From positions 1 through 15,675 of the forward strand of contig JAEXBC010000183.1 of the NCBI GenBank assembly GCA_023457875.1: a DNA stretch of 15,675 nt, written 5' to 3'. The notes beneath the pieces are model-generated. The model was not told the DNA's origin, made no database searches, and worked only from the letters and a program-made list of their open reading frames with translations. The stretch is from Bacillota bacterium. Lineage in GTDB: Bacteria > Bacillota > Clostridia > Lachnospirales > Cellulosilyticaceae. The position numbers and the translations under genes were made by a program. Below, piece by piece: positions 14,686 to 15,675 of the stretch (its first letter is position 1; each line of letters starts with the position of its first letter).

Positions 14686-14716
14686 TAGTTCAAGTCAATG
14701 ATTTATATCTTGTTAT

Positions 14717-15675
14717 TTAAGCCCTGTAGTAGTTAATGAGGCAACCTGCTAAAATAATAGCACGTTCATCATCTGTTAAATCCTTAAGGGTGAGGTTAAA
14801 GGTTTTCACCGTATCACCTAAAATATAAGCTGTAATCTCACTTGTTTTATTCTGAACCGCCGCTCTAATGCCTGGAATGAATAAGTAATCTCCATTTGTA
14901 AATGGTATATCTTCATTGATTATGAATGGCACCATTCCCCAGTTAATAAGGTTTGAGCGATATCTCTTTGTTGCATATTCCTTAGCAATATTTGCCCAAC
15001 CACCAAGCACCTTTTGGCAAGAAGCAGCTTGCTCACGAGCAGAACCGTCCCCAGGCTTGTTTGCATAAATTGTGGTTCCTATACCTGTTGCTTTTGGATC
15101 TATATTTTCATATCCTGAAATACCTTTAATTTGTTCAAATGCTACTTTAACTTCATCTAAAGCTTCTACTGGATTTTGTCCCTCAAGTCTTGCTACTTCA
15201 GCTTTTTGAACAACCTTTGCACGACTCACATAGTCAGGTACACGTCTTGAAAGTGTAAACTCAGCTAAGCGAAGAGGATTTGAACGGTAGCTTGAAGTTT
15301 CTCCAGATGGTATAAGCTCATCAGTAGTTGTGACTTCATCATGAATCTCTGCTACTACCTTAATCAATAGGTTATCTGTTAAGTGTGACATCTGTGGCCA
15401 GTCTGTAATATTAGGACCAAACTTAAGTTCAGCTTCTTGATCTGCCTTACCTACGCCATCATAACAGCGTGTATTATAAATTGTCTTATCAAAGAAATAC
15501 TTAGGTTTAGTAAAGTTCACATCAATATCTGTAGCTGCTGTGAGCACACCACCATTAAGGGCTGTTGCTGCAATACTACGGGCATCCATTAAGGCTACAC
15601 CAGAAAGTTGTCCATCACTTGGTTTAGAACCTTCACGATTAGGGAAGTTACGCGTAGAGTGGCGGATACTAAGTC
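14717..15675 (-). CDS. Aconitase-family hydratase, C-terminal part (5'-truncated by window edge)
   Basis: The reading frame is open to the right edge. It encodes 318 C-terminal residues of an enzyme that in the family is about 640-900 long. The fragment begins in the domain 3 region (SIRHSTRNFPNREGS, about 15628-15672), continues with ALMDARSIAATALNGG and a linker-like stretch (TTTDELIPSGETSSYRSNPL), and ends with the swivel domain. GDGSAREQAASCQKVLGG (about 15000-15050) corresponds to the aconitase GxGSSREHAA loop: the Ser and Arg matching porcine Ser642 and Arg644 are present, but the Ser643 position is Ala. RYRSNLINWGMVPF follows. The Cys ligands of the 4Fe-4S cluster would lie beyond the window. 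Substrate could be citrate/aconitate or a related hydroxyacid. A shorter start at 15589 is internal and not real. Confidence 0.88.
   Translation of the reverse strand, partial: LSIRHSTRNFPNREGSKPSDGQLSGVALMDARSIAATALNGGVLTAATDIDVNFTKPKYFFDKTIYNTRCYDGVGKADQEAELKFGPNITDWPQMSHLTDNLLIKVVAEIHDEVTTTDELIPSGETSSYRSNPLRLAEFTLSRRVPDYVSRAKVVQKAEVARLEGQNPVEALDEVKVAFEQIKGISGYENIDPKATGIGTTIYANKPGDGSAREQAASCQKVLGGWANIAKEYATKRYRSNLINWGMVPFIINEDIPFTNGDYLFIPGIRAAVQNKTSEITAYILGDTVKTFNLTLKDLTDDERAIILAGCLINYYRA

Noticed and set aside
14646..14698. 12-bp tandem array as a CRISPR or plasmid-type iteron origin
   Set aside because: Units abut without spacers, only three perfect copies exist, and no replication gene is nearby.
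15587..15589. ATG at 15589 as the start of the right-hand minus-strand gene
   Set aside because: The frame stays open to the window edge, and the residues upstream (STRNFPNREGS) are conserved aconitase-family sequence.

Overview
The window looks like a chromosomal segment of a low-GC, AT-rich Gram-positive bacterium of class Clostridia. The grounds are strong AGGAGG-type ribosome binding sites, consensus housekeeping promoters, short intergenic gaps with hairpin terminators, and gene content: two-domain Sua5, RpiB, Upp, a TagO/WecA-type glycosyl-1-phosphate transferase and a clostridial-type aconitase-family hydratase. The protein style resembles Lachnospirales (Cellulosilyticum-like), but that is an impression, not a search result. 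No tRNA, rRNA, CRISPR array, transposase, phage gene or riboswitch was recognised, and no gene-free stretch exceeds about 250 bases.

Left part (1-1254, minus strand): a consensus promoter drives a 225-residue protein with an N-terminal CBM48/AMPK-type glycogen-binding-like domain. A striking serine-rich repeat protein follows after 59 bases and runs off the left edge. Position 1417-2136 (plus) holds an unrecognised four-helix membrane protein. It converges on a CadA/ZntA-type Zn/Cd/Pb P1B-ATPase (2287-4419, minus), and a hairpin sits between them. The ATPase promoter carries a clear ArsR/SmtB-type operator, but no regulator gene is present.

Middle part (4598-12685, plus): an M18 aminopeptidase with its own terminator, glycogen phosphorylase, a small universal-stress-like protein with a terminator, then the housekeeping run sua5, rpiB, upp (terminator) and tagO/wecA-like (terminator). 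Sua5 makes the threonylcarbamoyl-AMP used for tRNA t6A. RpiB interconverts pentose phosphates, and Upp salvages uracil using PRPP, which derives from ribose 5-phosphate. The TagO-like enzyme starts undecaprenyl-linked polymer synthesis for the envelope. From general knowledge, this resembles the sua5/ywlC-rpiB-upp-tagO neighbourhood found upstream of the ATP synthase operon in many Firmicutes.

Right part (12810-15675): a zinc-dependent phospholipase C-like protein without a signal peptide (plus) converges, across an 18-bp perfect hairpin, on a PilZ c-di-GMP receptor (minus). Upstream of the PilZ gene on the minus strand is the C-terminal part of an aconitase-family hydratase that runs off the right edge. 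Short tandem repeats sharing the core TTAAAGTC lie on both sides of the PilZ gene.

Most of the window is ordinary core genome. The parts most worth a second look are the serine-rich repeat protein with its CBM48 partner, the cadA operator without a local regulator, and the repeats flanking the PilZ gene.
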